A stretch of DNA of 64,000 nucleotides from Lewinellaceae bacterium (GTDB lineage Bacteria; Bacteroidota; Bacteroidia; Chitinophagales; Saprospiraceae). How positions within the stretch are numbered: the stretch's first letter is position 1; the number at the start of each line of letters is the position of its first letter. Location of the stretch: contig JADJYW010000001.1 in assembly GCA_016719605.1 (NCBI GenBank), forward strand, positions 310,001 through 374,000, given 5' to 3'. Of the stretch, positions 53,713-62,666 are shown piece by piece. The notes under the pieces are model-generated. The model did no database searches, had not been told where the DNA came from, and saw only the letters and a program-made list of their open reading frames with translations. The translations under genes were made by a program, and so were the position numbers.

Positions 53713-54915
53713 ATGTCCACCGTACTCCGTCTCCAGTTTATCGCACCTGCTCTGTTTGTACTTGCCTTTTTGGTCTCCTCCTGTCGCTCCACCCACCGCT
53801 ACATCGAAAGCGGCGACTACGACGGGGCCATTTCCTTTGCCGTGGACAAACTGCGCGGCAAGAAAAACAAGAAAACTGACTTGGTGAAAGGTTTGGAACT
53901 GGCTTTTGCCAAAGCGCAGGCCCGCGACCTGAATACCGCCCGTAACCTCGCGGCCATTGACCGGCCCGAAAACTGGGAGCGCATCAATTCGCTGCACCGA
54001 CAGATCGGTCGCCGTCAAAACCTGGTGGCGCCGCTGCTGCCCCTGGTATCGAAAGACGGCTACCGCGCCAAAATCGAATTTGTCAGCATCGCCCAAATGG
54101 AAGCCGAGAGCCGGGAAAAGGCAGCCGAGTACCTGTACGTCTGCGCCGAAGACCTGCTGAACCAGGCCGACCGCGGCGACAGAAAAGCGGCGCGCGATGC
54201 CCACCGGTTACTCAAGGACCTCGAAAGCCGCTATTTCAAAAGTTACAAAAACAAGGACGCCCTGTTGCGCGACGCCGTGCACCTCGGCACTACGCATATC
54301 CTGTTCGAGGTGCGCAACGAAAGCAATAAAATCCTGCCCCGTGATTTCAACGACCGCGTGCTGGCGTTCGGCGCTTCCGACCTCGACAGCGACTGGAAAG
54401 CTTACCATTTCAAACCGGACCCGAAAATCCCGGTGGACTACCGCGTGGTGTTCAATATCCGGCAAATTGACATCAGCCCGGAACGCATCAACGAACGCGC
54501 CTACACGGATGAAAAAGAAATCGAAGACGGCTGGGAATATGTGCTGGACGACCGCGGCAACGTGAAAAAAGACACCTCCGGAAACGACATCAAAAAACCA
54601 CGCATCGTGCGTATCCGCGCCGACGTGCTGGAGGCATTCCAAACCAAAGCGGCGCGTCTGACGGGTCTTCTGGAAATTTATGACGCTACCCGCGGCACCC
54701 GTGTGCATGTCGGGGATGTGGGCGCCGAAATTCTGTTCGAGCACTACGCATCCACTTTCCGCGGCGACCAGCGCGCGTTGAGCAGAGACTCCCGCGCCCG
54801 TATCGGCAACCGCCCGGTGCCTTTCCCGCCGGACAGCGATATGCTCATGCAGGCTGCCGACCGGCTCAAGCCGGGTATCCGGGATGAGCTGCGGCGCAGT
54901 CGGGCTATTTTGTGA
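53713..54915 (+). CDS. Lipoprotein of unknown function
   Basis: 400 aa. The lipoprotein signal (FVLAFLVSSC) places it in the envelope. The N-terminal part is helical and TPR-like (HRYIESGDYDGAISFAVDKL, EKAAEYLYVCAEDLLNQADRGDRKAARDAHRLLKDLE). A beta-rich domain follows (THILFEVRNESNKILP, VDYRVVFNIRQIDISPERI, VRIRADVLEAFQTKAARLTGLLEIYD). I recognise it only as a Bacteroidota-type hypothetical. Promoter not evident. It converges on the response regulator gene across a 374-bp repeat region. Confidence 0.75.
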   Translation: MSTVLRLQFIAPALFVLAFLVSSCRSTHRYIESGDYDGAISFAVDKLRGKKNKKTDLVKGLELAFAKAQARDLNTARNLAAIDRPENWERINSLHRQIGRRQNLVAPLLPLVSKDGYRAKIEFVSIAQMEAESREKAAEYLYVCAEDLLNQADRGDRKAARDAHRLLKDLESRYFKSYKNKDALLRDAVHLGTTHILFEVRNESNKILPRDFNDRVLAFGASDLDSDWKAYHFKPDPKIPVDYRVVFNIRQIDISPERINERAYTDEKEIEDGWEYVLDDRGNVKKDTSGNDIKKPRIVRIRADVLEAFQTKAARLTGLLEIYDATRGTRVHVGDVGAEILFEHYASTFRGDQRALSRDSRARIGNRPVPFPPDSDMLMQAADRLKPGIRDELRRSRAIL

Positions 54916-54920
54916 ATTGT

Positions 54921-55258
54921 TTCACCGCAGAGTAATTTCACCGCAGCGTAGTTTTATCGTAGAGTAATTTTACCGCAGAGGCGCAGAGACGCGGAGCGCA
55001 GCGTAGTTTTATCGTAGAGTAATTTTACCGCAGAGGCGCAGAGACGCGGAGCGCAGCGTAGTTTTATCGTAGAGTAATTTTACCGCAGAGGCGCAGAGCG
55101 CAGCGTAGTTTTACCGTAGAGTAGTTCATCGCAGCGGGACAAATTTTTTAAAAAACTACTCTACGCTCCGCGTCTCTGCGCCTCTGCGGTAAAAGTACTC
55201 TACGATAAAACTACGCTGTGGTAAAACTACTCTACACTCCGCGCCTCTGCGGTGAAAC
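54921..55258. repeat. ACCGCAGAGGCGCAGAGACGCGGAG repeat block
   Basis: About three copies of a ~68-bp unit (GCGTAGTTTTATCGTAGAG, TAATTTTACCGCAGAGGCGC, AGAGACGCGGAGCGCA) on the left, an AT centre TTTTTTAAAAAA near 55145-55156, then the same elements inverted (CTCTACGCTCCGCGTCTCTG, CGCCTCTGCGGT). The block can fold into a long imperfect hairpin and fills the gap between two convergent genes. No open frame in it is credible. Confidence 0.9.
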
Positions 55259-55289
55259 AAACCCTACAGCGCCTCCGCGGTGAAAAAAA

Positions 55290-55973
55290 CTACCCAAACA
55301 CCAACCGGTATCCCACTCCTTTCAGGGTGATGATCTCCACCTGCTCGTCGTCGCGCAGGTATTCCCGCAGGCGGGCAATGTACACGTCGAGGTTGCGGGA
55401 GTTGAAAAAGGAGTCATTTCCCCAGAGGGTATCGAGGATGAGTTTGCGCAGTACAGGTTGGTTTGCGTTTTGACACAATAGGTTTAGTAGTTGGGTTTCG
55501 CGGTGCGAGAGGCGGCGAACCTGATCGTCCAGATGGATCTCCTGGCGCAGCGGACAAAACCGGAACCGGCCCAGCGCGATGGGTTCACCCGGCCCCTGGG
55601 CAGTTTTTTCGCTGCTGCTCAACCGGACGAGGTTGTGCATGCGCACAATCAGCTCCTCCATGCTGAAGGGTTTGCGCACATAGTCGTTTCCGCCGGAGGC
55701 AAAACCTTCGAGCACGTCTCCGGTTTGGTCTTTGGCTGTCAGAAAAACAATCGGAATATGCGGAAACTGCCCGCGAATGGCTTTGCCAACAGTAAAACCA
55801 TTGTCAAAAGGCAACAGCACATCGAGCACACAGATGTCGGGCCGGAACTGTTCGCATGCCTGCACAGCACCGCGTCCGTCGGGCAAATGATGCACCACAA
55901 GCCCCCGACTTTCGAGCGACTCGCGCACGATTTTGGCCAGGAACGGCTCGTCTTCCACATATAAAACCTTCAT
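55290..55973 (-). CDS. OmpR-family response regulator
   Basis: 227 aa. Receiver domain with phospho-acceptor D51 (CVLDVLLPFDNG), acidic pocket VEDEP, T79 and K101 (VRKPFSMEEL), followed by a winged-helix DNA-binding domain (HRETQLLNLLCQN, RNLDVYIARLREYLRDDEQVEIITLKGVGYRL). It follows its histidine kinase by 65 bp on the same strand. The divergent GLPGLI gene carries phased TTAACC repeats that are good candidates for its binding sites. Confidence 0.95.
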   Translation of the reverse strand: MKVLYVEDEPFLAKIVRESLESRGLVVHHLPDGRGAVQACEQFRPDICVLDVLLPFDNGFTVGKAIRGQFPHIPIVFLTAKDQTGDVLEGFASGGNDYVRKPFSMEELIVRMHNLVRLSSSEKTAQGPGEPIALGRFRFCPLRQEIHLDDQVRRLSHRETQLLNLLCQNANQPVLRKLILDTLWGNDSFFNSRNLDVYIARLREYLRDDEQVEIITLKGVGYRLVFG

Positions 55974-56038
55974 TTCTGTAGTGTTTTGATGTGTTTGGGT
56001 GTTTCAGTGTTTGGGTTACGGAGCCTCCCAAAAACACC

Positions 56039-57478
56039 TCAAAACACATTTAATTCAACCGTGAATGCGGCGCCCTGTTCGGGTTGATCGCCGAGCGTGA
56101 TTTTCCCGCCGTGCTGCTCTACTACTTTGGCGGCGTAACTCAGCCCCAGGCCGTGGCCTTTCACCTGGTGTCCGGCTTCCGAAGGAATACGAAAAAACGT
56201 TTCGAAGATACGGGATCGGAATGCTTCGGGAATGCCGGGGCCGTTGTCCTGCACGCGCAGTGTTATCTTTTCGTCGGTGGCATGGAGTCGGACCTGAATT
56301 TCTGGTTTTTCACCGCCATATTTCAGGGCGTTGTCCAGGAGGTTGAACAATACACCGGACAAGTGCAGGCGGTCGCCCTTGATTTGAAAATCGGCGCCTG
56401 AAATATCCAGTTCGATGTGGGCGCCTGCTTGTTCGAAGCGCGGACGCAATGCGGCCAGCACTTCATTGGTTAGTTCGCGAAAATCAAAATGGACCGTTGC
56501 CAGTGTCGTGCCGGGGCGCTCCAGATGCGCGATACCCAGTACTTTTTCCACCAGCAACGACAGGCGTTGCAGTTCGAGTTGTGAAATATCGAGGTACTCT
56601 TTGGTCTGGCCGGGGTTTTTCAACGCATCGAAATCGCGCAGCGCTTCGAGTGCCACACGCATGGTAGCAATGGGTGTTTTCAGTTCGTGGCTGATGTTTT
56701 GGATAAACTCGGTTTTCAGCGCGGTCAGCCGCCGTTGTGTCCGCAGGGTACGAAATACGAAGAAAAATGCCAGCGCCATGCAGCCGAAAAGCAGCAGGGC
56801 GAAGAGAATTTGCGGCAGCATTTTTTTGAACAAAAATAGCTCGTATCGGCTCAACTCGGCGCCGTAGCGCTCGCCGTTGGCCAGGTCGGTGTACAATCCC
56901 GACATCAGTTGTTTCGGGGGCGTTTTTTCACCGGCGCGCATGCGGCTGATGCGGTGCTGCACCGGTATGCCTGCGGCAGCAAGGGCGCTGGAGAAATCCT
57001 TGGTCAGGCGTTGGAGAAATGCCACTGTATCCGCCGTCACTTGTGTGGAGTCCACCCACAAACTGTCGGTGTCCAAGGCGATGAACATGGAAACAGAGCC
57101 TTGCAATTCATTAATTGGGCGCTCCGAAGTGCTGGTGTGGTTGACCCGGATTTCAAATTTTTCATCCCGGGTTTGCAACGCATGTCCCTCCCGGCTGACG
57201 AACGTCATTACTTTCATCGAGTCGGAGCGGAATACTTTCGACATCGGAGGGAACTCGGTTACGCCCGGCGGATGCCCGCGCCGAAACACAAGTTTGTCCA
57301 GCAAACCACCCTCGATATTCCGGATTGTATTGATAAAAACAAAACCCACCTCGCGGGAAAGCGCGGTTTCCTCCTCCCGGTAAGTACGGTGCAGGAACCA
57401 AGCGAGCGAGCAGCCGAGCAGGAGCATGCTGGCGGCCATCAGTGTGCGGGCGAGGTGAAAGGAGCGGTCGGTGAGCAT
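56039..57478 (-). CDS. Sensor histidine kinase
   Basis: 479 aa. Two membrane helices (about residues 13-30 and 221-244) flank a ~190-residue extracytoplasmic sensor domain without a family I can name. The dimerisation domain has H264 (NISHELKTPIATMRVALEAL). The ATPase domain shows NLLDNALKYGGEKPEIQV (N box), VQDNGPGIPEAFRSRIFETFFR (G1) and VKGHGLGLSYAAKVVEQHGG (G2). The promoter TACTTTTG lies at 57498-57505 (minus), 19 nt before the ATG. Confidence 0.95.
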   Translation of the reverse strand: MLTDRSFHLARTLMAASMLLLGCSLAWFLHRTYREEETALSREVGFVFINTIRNIEGGLLDKLVFRRGHPPGVTEFPPMSKVFRSDSMKVMTFVSREGHALQTRDEKFEIRVNHTSTSERPINELQGSVSMFIALDTDSLWVDSTQVTADTVAFLQRLTKDFSSALAAAGIPVQHRISRMRAGEKTPPKQLMSGLYTDLANGERYGAELSRYELFLFKKMLPQILFALLLFGCMALAFFFVFRTLRTQRRLTALKTEFIQNISHELKTPIATMRVALEALRDFDALKNPGQTKEYLDISQLELQRLSLLVEKVLGIAHLERPGTTLATVHFDFRELTNEVLAALRPRFEQAGAHIELDISGADFQIKGDRLHLSGVLFNLLDNALKYGGEKPEIQVRLHATDEKITLRVQDNGPGIPEAFRSRIFETFFRIPSEAGHQVKGHGLGLSYAAKVVEQHGGKITLGDQPEQGAAFTVELNVF

Positions 57479-57494
57479 GAAAAAATTAACTTCG

Positions 57495-57510
57495 GGTCAA
57501 AAGTAGACCC
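57495..57510 (-). promoter_or_regulatory. Histidine kinase promoter inside a palindrome
   Basis: GGGTC...GACCC flanks minus-strand TACTTTTG (57505-57498), the -7 element for the kinase gene. Confidence 0.5.
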
Positions 57511-57534
57511 TTTTCCAATGGCCCGAAACGGCTG

Positions 57535-57571
57535 TTAACCTTAATTAACCTTGCATCAAGGTTCGTTAACC
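57535..57571 (+). promoter_or_regulatory. Three phased TTAACC direct repeats
   Basis: TTAACC at 57535, 57545 and 57566: offsets of 10 and 21 bp, one and two helical turns. The last copy ends 21 bp before the TACCTTTG -7 element of the GLPGLI gene. OmpR-family regulators commonly bind direct repeats with such phasing, so this is the likely operator for the adjacent response regulator (inference). Confidence 0.55.
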
Positions 57572-57592
57572 TGCGCCAATAAGGGGGCGGCC

Positions 57593-57600
57593 TACCTTTG
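57593..57600 (+). promoter_or_regulatory. GLPGLI gene promoter -7 element
   Basis: TACCTTTG, exact TAnnTTTG match, 39 nt before the ATG. Confidence 0.6.
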
Positions 57601-57639
57601 TCCCACATTCATTTTCGTGTCATCTAAAATCAAAAAAAT

Positions 57640-58408
57640 ATGAAACAGTTATTTCTGCTCGCTACACTCATCCTCGTTCCCTGGCTGCTTGCGGCTCAAA
57701 ACACCTCCGGGGAGGTCTCTTATCGGGAAACCATCCAGATCAAAATGGAGATGCCGGACGCGGACGAAAACCTCAAAAAGATGATCCCACCCTCTATGTC
57801 TGCTACCAAAATACTGGTTTTCAACGAAAGTGCCGCGCTGTACAAAGATGCCGGCGCCAAGGGCGAAGGCGATGTGGAAGTAGCGCATGAGGAAGACGGG
57901 AACGAGATGCGGTTCGTGATGAAACGCCCGGGAAACACCCTGTTCACCGATCTGGAGGAAAACACTACGATCAATCGCAAAGAGTTTTTCGGTCGGGATT
58001 TTCTCATCACCGGCCCGGCCCGCGCGTGCAGGTGGAAACTGACCGGCGAGAAACGAAAAATCGGCGAATACGAGTGCCAGAAAGCCGTGTTGCAGGATAC
58101 CTCTGAGCAGGTCGTTGCGTGGTTTACCCCGCAAATTCCGGTGCAGGCCGGACCCTTCCGGCTATGGCATGTTGCCCGGCCTTATCCTTGAACTGGATAT
58201 TGACAACGGTACCCGCACGGTCGTGGTGACCAAGGTGGACCTGAAAGCCGTGGGCGCCATCGAAAAACCGAACAAAGGCAAGCAAGTCACGGCGGAGGAA
58301 TTCAAGGTCATTGAAGCCGAAAAAATGAAAGAGATGGGTGCAGAAATGGGCGGTAACGGCAAGGGTGTGCGTATGATTATCCGCACGGAAGACCGCGGCG
58401 GACAGTGA
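57640..58408 (+). CDS. GLPGLI-family secreted protein (frame broken)
   Basis: About 255 aa when repaired. The signal peptide (LFLLATLILVPWLLAAQ) precedes the family pattern: GEVSYRETIQIKMEMPDADE, MRFVMKRPGNTLFTDLEENT, WKLTGEKRKIGEYECQKAV, VVAWFTPQIPVQAGP, then the name-giving GYGMLPGLILELDID. The frame breaks near 58153; removing one C from GGACCCTTCC gives GPSGYGMLPGLI. GLPGLI proteins are typically encoded next to outer-membrane beta-barrel or TonB-dependent proteins, as here. Biochemical role unknown. Confidence 0.9.
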
Positions 58409-58602
58409 TTAAAGTAGAAGTGTCACAGAGGCTCGCGCGTGGGGGATTCCAATCCACGCCGACTTGGTTTTAAAACCGGAAAGTCTCTCGGAAAATGTCG
58501 AGCTCTGACACGTTACCGGGGCACCGGGGGGCGGGCGGATTCCTTCGGAATGACAAACGTATTGTACCTCACCGACAGCAAAAACACTTTTTTCATTTCG
58601 CT

Positions 58603-61371
58603 ATGAAAACAATCTTTCTCCTCGCTTTTTCCTTGCTTTGCGGCGCCGTTTTTGGACAAAAAACGGTACTGCAGGGTTCCGTTACCGATAAATCCGGGGC
58701 GGCTTTGCCGGCGGTTACTGCCGTGCTAATGACCCGGGACTCCGTGCTGCACGCCTTCGCTACGGCAAATGACCAGGGGCGTTTTTCCCTGAAAGCAAAA
58801 ATCGCCGGGCAGTACCTGCTGCAAATTACCTACCTCGGCTACACCACCCACTGGCAGGCGGTGACCGTGGAGCCGGGAAAAACCGAAATGGACCTCGGTC
58901 GCATCCACTTAGAGATTTCGACTGAAGTGCTGCCTGCCGTGGAAATCAGCGCCGAACGCGACCCCATGCGCATCAGTCGCGACACGGTGGAGTACAACGC
59001 CGCAGCTTTCAAAGTACAACCTGGCGATGCCGTGGAAGAACTGTTGAAAAAAATGCCCGGCATCGAGGTGCAGCGCGACGGCACGGTGAAAGCCCACGGC
59101 GAGGATGTAAAAAACGTATTGGTGGACGGCAAGGAATTTTTTGGAAAAGATACCCGCGTGGCCACACAAAACCTGCCCGCCGAAGCGGTAGACAAGGTGC
59201 AGGTGTACGATAAAAAATCAGACATGGCCGAGTTTACCGGCATCGAGGACGGGCAGGACGAGCGCACCATCAACCTCAAACTCAAAGAGGGCCACAAAGA
59301 CGGGTATTTCGGCAAAGGCGATGCCGGCGCGGGCACGGAAGGCCGCTACGAGGGCAAATTCAACCTCAACCGGTTCACGCCCGGCGACCGACTTTCCGTC
59401 ATCGGTATGGCCAACAACACCAACCAGCAGGGCTTTTCGATGGACGACTACATGCAGTTTATGGGTGGCATCGGCGCCATGATGTCGGGTGGTGGCGGCC
59501 GTATCCAGATCGGCGGCGACGGCGGTGGCGGCATTCCGCTAAACACCGGGCAGGGCGTACAGGGTATTCGCACCTCGCTGGCCGGCGGCCTGAACTGGAG
59601 CAAGGATTTTTCCAAAAACACAGAGCTGACGGCCAGTTATTTCGTCAATCGCTTTCGCAACGACCTCGATCTCAGCAGCAACAGCCAGAACCTCGGAGCC
59701 GGCGGCTTGTTCACCGGCACGGAAGCGGAAGACCAGTTGAGCCGCAATTTCGGGCACAACCTCAGCGTACATTTTCGTCACCGGATTGACTCGTTTCAAA
59801 GCCTTGTTTTGCGCGCCAATAGCGGGCTTAACGACGCCTCGTTCGATAGCCGCGGTACGACGGCAGCGTTCAATAGCCTGGGTAATTTACAAAATGAAGG
59901 CCAACGTGACTATCGGAGCGAGGGAAACAACTACAGCCTGCGCTCCTCGCTCCAGTACCGCCGGCGCTTCCGAAAACCGGGCCGGGCTGCTGTGGCCCAA
60001 GGCTCGTTCAACCTGAATGACCGGCAGCAGGACGGTTCGTTGTTTGCGGTCAACCGTTTGTTTACCCAGCCTGTGCTGACCGATACCATTCGGCAGCGGC
60101 AGGATGTGGCCGACGGCGGGGAGCAGTACGGCCTCTCGCTCACCTACACCGAGCCGCTCGGGCGTCGGCGCTACCTCGAAGTGAATGCCTCCCGGCAAAA
60201 CTATACGAACGACAACCGCCGCGACTTTTTTGATCTTTTGCCCGGTGGCGAAGTGCGCAATGAGAACCTGTCCAACCACTTTCGCCGGGGCTACATTTAC
60301 GATCGTGCCGGAGTGAACCTGATGGTGAACCGGAATAAATACAAACTGACCGGAGGTGTGGCCTTCCAGCAGTCGCGGCTCGAAAATACGGTGGTGGGGG
60401 AGAACAGGCCCTTTAATGCCCGGTTTTCGCGTTTTCTGCCTGCGCTGTTCGGCGAATATGAATTTGCCACAGCGCACAACCTGAACTTTGGGTATACCAC
60501 ACGGTTTACGGAACCTTCGCCCGAGCAGTTGCAACCGGTAGTGAATAACTCCGACCCGTTGAATATTTATATTGGCAATCCCAACTTGCAGCCCGAGTAT
60601 ACCCACGAACTGCGGACCGGCTATTTTCTGTACGATCAGTTTTCGTTCACCTCATTTTTTGCCAACCTGACCGGCACCTACACGACGGACAAAATCACCA
60701 ATGCCACGACAATAGATTCCCTGCTGCGCCGCACGGTGACCCCTTTGAACGTGGAACGGGAGATGGCTCTGCGCGGCAGTCTTCAGTTCGGGGCGCCGAT
60801 CCGGCCGCTGAAACTGAAGTTCAAAGTACAGGTGAATTCCAGTTTGGCGCAGCGCATTTTGTTTGTGAACGACGTGCGCAACGATGTGCGCGACTGGCGC
60901 AACGGACTTGATTTTGCCCTGGAAAACCGCAATAAGGATGTGGTGGACGCACTGGCGGGTATCCGGCTCAATACGACAAGTACCGACTGGTCAGTCAGTG
61001 CGGACCTGAATCAGCAGTATACCAACCACGCCTGGTACGGCGAGATGCGCTACACCCCCGCAAAGCGGTGGATGCTGGAAACGCAGTTTGACTACACCGT
61101 GTATTCTGAAGAGGCCTTTGGTGAACGCACTGCCATACCGCTGTGGCGAGCCGGCGTGACGCATTATTTCTTGAAAAATAACCGGGCGCGGGTTCGCCTG
61201 TCGGTGTTCGATTTGTTGGCGCAAAACCAGGGAATCACCCGGAGCAGCAGCCTGAACTATGTGGAACAGCAGCGCGCCAATGCGCTGGGTCGGTATTTTC
61301 TGCTCACGTTTGGGTATTCGTTGGCAGGATTCGACAAGCAGGAAGGAGGAATTCAGATCAAGATCAATTGA
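58603..61371 (+). CDS. Outer-membrane beta-barrel protein with carboxypeptidase-like N-domain (TonB-receptor type)
   Basis: 922 aa. The signal peptide (MKTIFLLAFSLLCGAVFGQ) is followed by a carboxypeptidase-D regulatory-like domain (TVLQGSVTDKSGAALPAVTAV), a plug-like region (DAVEELLKKMPGIEVQRDGTV, VLVDGKEFFGKDTRVATQNL) and a barrel ending YFLLTFGYSLAGFD. The barrel carries a Gly-rich insert (MSGGGGRIQIGGDGGGGI). It follows the GLPGLI gene and is probably controlled by the same two-component system. Substrate unknown. The start at 58603 is preferred over an earlier in-frame codon. Confidence 0.9.
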   Translation: MKTIFLLAFSLLCGAVFGQKTVLQGSVTDKSGAALPAVTAVLMTRDSVLHAFATANDQGRFSLKAKIAGQYLLQITYLGYTTHWQAVTVEPGKTEMDLGRIHLEISTEVLPAVEISAERDPMRISRDTVEYNAAAFKVQPGDAVEELLKKMPGIEVQRDGTVKAHGEDVKNVLVDGKEFFGKDTRVATQNLPAEAVDKVQVYDKKSDMAEFTGIEDGQDERTINLKLKEGHKDGYFGKGDAGAGTEGRYEGKFNLNRFTPGDRLSVIGMANNTNQQGFSMDDYMQFMGGIGAMMSGGGGRIQIGGDGGGGIPLNTGQGVQGIRTSLAGGLNWSKDFSKNTELTASYFVNRFRNDLDLSSNSQNLGAGGLFTGTEAEDQLSRNFGHNLSVHFRHRIDSFQSLVLRANSGLNDASFDSRGTTAAFNSLGNLQNEGQRDYRSEGNNYSLRSSLQYRRRFRKPGRAAVAQGSFNLNDRQQDGSLFAVNRLFTQPVLTDTIRQRQDVADGGEQYGLSLTYTEPLGRRRYLEVNASRQNYTNDNRRDFFDLLPGGEVRNENLSNHFRRGYIYDRAGVNLMVNRNKYKLTGGVAFQQSRLENTVVGENRPFNARFSRFLPALFGEYEFATAHNLNFGYTTRFTEPSPEQLQPVVNNSDPLNIYIGNPNLQPEYTHELRTGYFLYDQFSFTSFFANLTGTYTTDKITNATTIDSLLRRTVTPLNVEREMALRGSLQFGAPIRPLKLKFKVQVNSSLAQRILFVNDVRNDVRDWRNGLDFALENRNKDVVDALAGIRLNTTSTDWSVSADLNQQYTNHAWYGEMRYTPAKRWMLETQFDYTVYSEEAFGERTAIPLWRAGVTHYFLKNNRARVRLSVFDLLAQNQGITRSSSLNYVEQQRANALGRYFLLTFGYSLAGFDKQEGGIQIKIN

Positions 61372-61395
61372 TTTGAGTTTGCACGGCAGAATGTT

Positions 61396-61436
61396 AGCCC
61401 ACGAGCACGGTCATGCCTGCTCGTGGGCTATTTTTT
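61396..61436 (+). terminator. Terminator after the beta-barrel gene
   Basis: Perfect 12-bp stem AGCCCACGAGCA / TGCTCGTGGGCT with a 10-nt loop, then ATTTTTT. The stop codon of the convergent gene lies inside this hairpin. Confidence 0.9.
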
Positions 61437-62373
61437 CGCGGATGCGTTCCACTAGATCGGCCGGAACTTCCAGTAAATCCGTGATTTGTTCAACGGAAAA
61501 TCCTTTGAGCAGCATTTTTTGGATGTGCTTTTCAGTGATTTCTTCGCGTCCCTCTTCGCGTCCCTCTTCGCGTCCCTCTTCGCGTCCCTCTTTCCGACCT
61601 TCTGCACGTCCTGCTTTTCGAGCGAGTCTTTTGTAATGCTGTGTGACGATTTGTTCGATAGTCATGGTTGGAGCAGTTTTGAAATGTTTGTCAATTTCCT
61701 CCGCAAATTTATCGTGCAGAAGGATATCATCAAAATTGACATAGCCGTCAATAAAATCCAGGAGTTTGCGCACCCGCTCCTTGTCGTAGCCTTTGTGCAG
61801 CAGTTTGCGGACAAGTGCGAACTTGATTTTCATTTTACCGGCATCATCCAACCGGTGTTTTTTCAAGCCGTAGTAGGCGGTTTCCATGACGATAGCGAAC
61901 GGATTGGGATTGCCTGCAAATGCCTCCGGCGGATGCGCCGACACCAGGTAGACCGGGTATTCGTAGCGCAGGTATGTGCCCCAGGTACCCACTTCGTAGG
62001 CATTTGAGGCAAGGATGTGCTCGTCGTTGGTGAGTACAGCCAGTGCGGCTACCGGTTTATTGTAACGTTCCGAAATCCGGTATTGCGCCTGATACATGCG
62101 CAGGGGGAAATCGGGGTCGTGGTAGCCCTGAACTTCGATGTGGATCAGGAGCCAGTTGAGCGCGCCGTTTTTAAGCCGAATTTTCACCAATTTGTCCACG
62201 ACGCGGCCTTTCTGCTGGAGGGTGCGCGGGAAAATCTTGCTGAGCTCCTTGTCCAGAAACTCCGGTGCATGCGCGAAGTCTATTTCTTGGGCGTGGTCGG
62301 GGAAGAAGAAAAACATGGAATCCTGGAAAAAATCTTCAAAGATCGTTTTCCAGAGGCGGTCCCGGATGGTCAT
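61411..62373 (-). CDS. Rpn/PD-(D/E)xK-family putative nuclease with short C-terminal repeats
   Basis: 320 aa. The N-terminal half (DRLWKTIFEDFFQDSMFFFF, LLIHIEVQGYHDPDFPLRMYQAQYR with an ExQ nuclease-like motif, VYLVSAHPPEAFAGNPNPF) resembles the Rpn/transposase-like nuclease families that are common in Bacteroidota and cyanobacteria. The C-terminus has GREE repeats encoded by four perfect 12-bp units (61541-61588), a slippage-prone stretch, before a short helical tail (KMLLKGFSVEQITDLLEVP). It ends in the terminator hairpin of the neighbouring gene. Cellular role unknown. Confidence 0.75.
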   Translation of the reverse strand: MTIRDRLWKTIFEDFFQDSMFFFFPDHAQEIDFAHAPEFLDKELSKIFPRTLQQKGRVVDKLVKIRLKNGALNWLLIHIEVQGYHDPDFPLRMYQAQYRISERYNKPVAALAVLTNDEHILASNAYEVGTWGTYLRYEYPVYLVSAHPPEAFAGNPNPFAIVMETAYYGLKKHRLDDAGKMKIKFALVRKLLHKGYDKERVRKLLDFIDGYVNFDDILLHDKFAEEIDKHFKTAPTMTIEQIVTQHYKRLARKAGRAEGRKEGREEGREEGREEGREEITEKHIQKMLLKGFSVEQITDLLEVPADLVERIREKIAHEQA

Positions 62374-62666
62374 ACATGTTCAGGTTTAGGTCAGGGAAAC
62401 AAGTCGAACAGAGCAAAAGTAACCGCAAAAACAACTGCCCGCACAACCACCGCCGCTTGACCAGATGGGACAAAACTGTAAAACCCACCCAAACAACGCA
62501 AAATGCCGGTAAGGAGCACGCTATTTGCCGGCATATTAGATTTATAAAAATCTGTACAGACGGTATCGGAGGCTATGTATGCCCGAAAATCTGTGAAATT
62601 TTCTGGCAAGTCGTTTGCCCGGACAGGACGACGGCGTTACCTTTCGCACACAAAAACAACGAAAAA

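Noticed and set aside
8666..55258. Possible CRISPR arrays
   Set aside because: The repeats are contiguous tandem units without spacers of constant length, and no cas genes are present.
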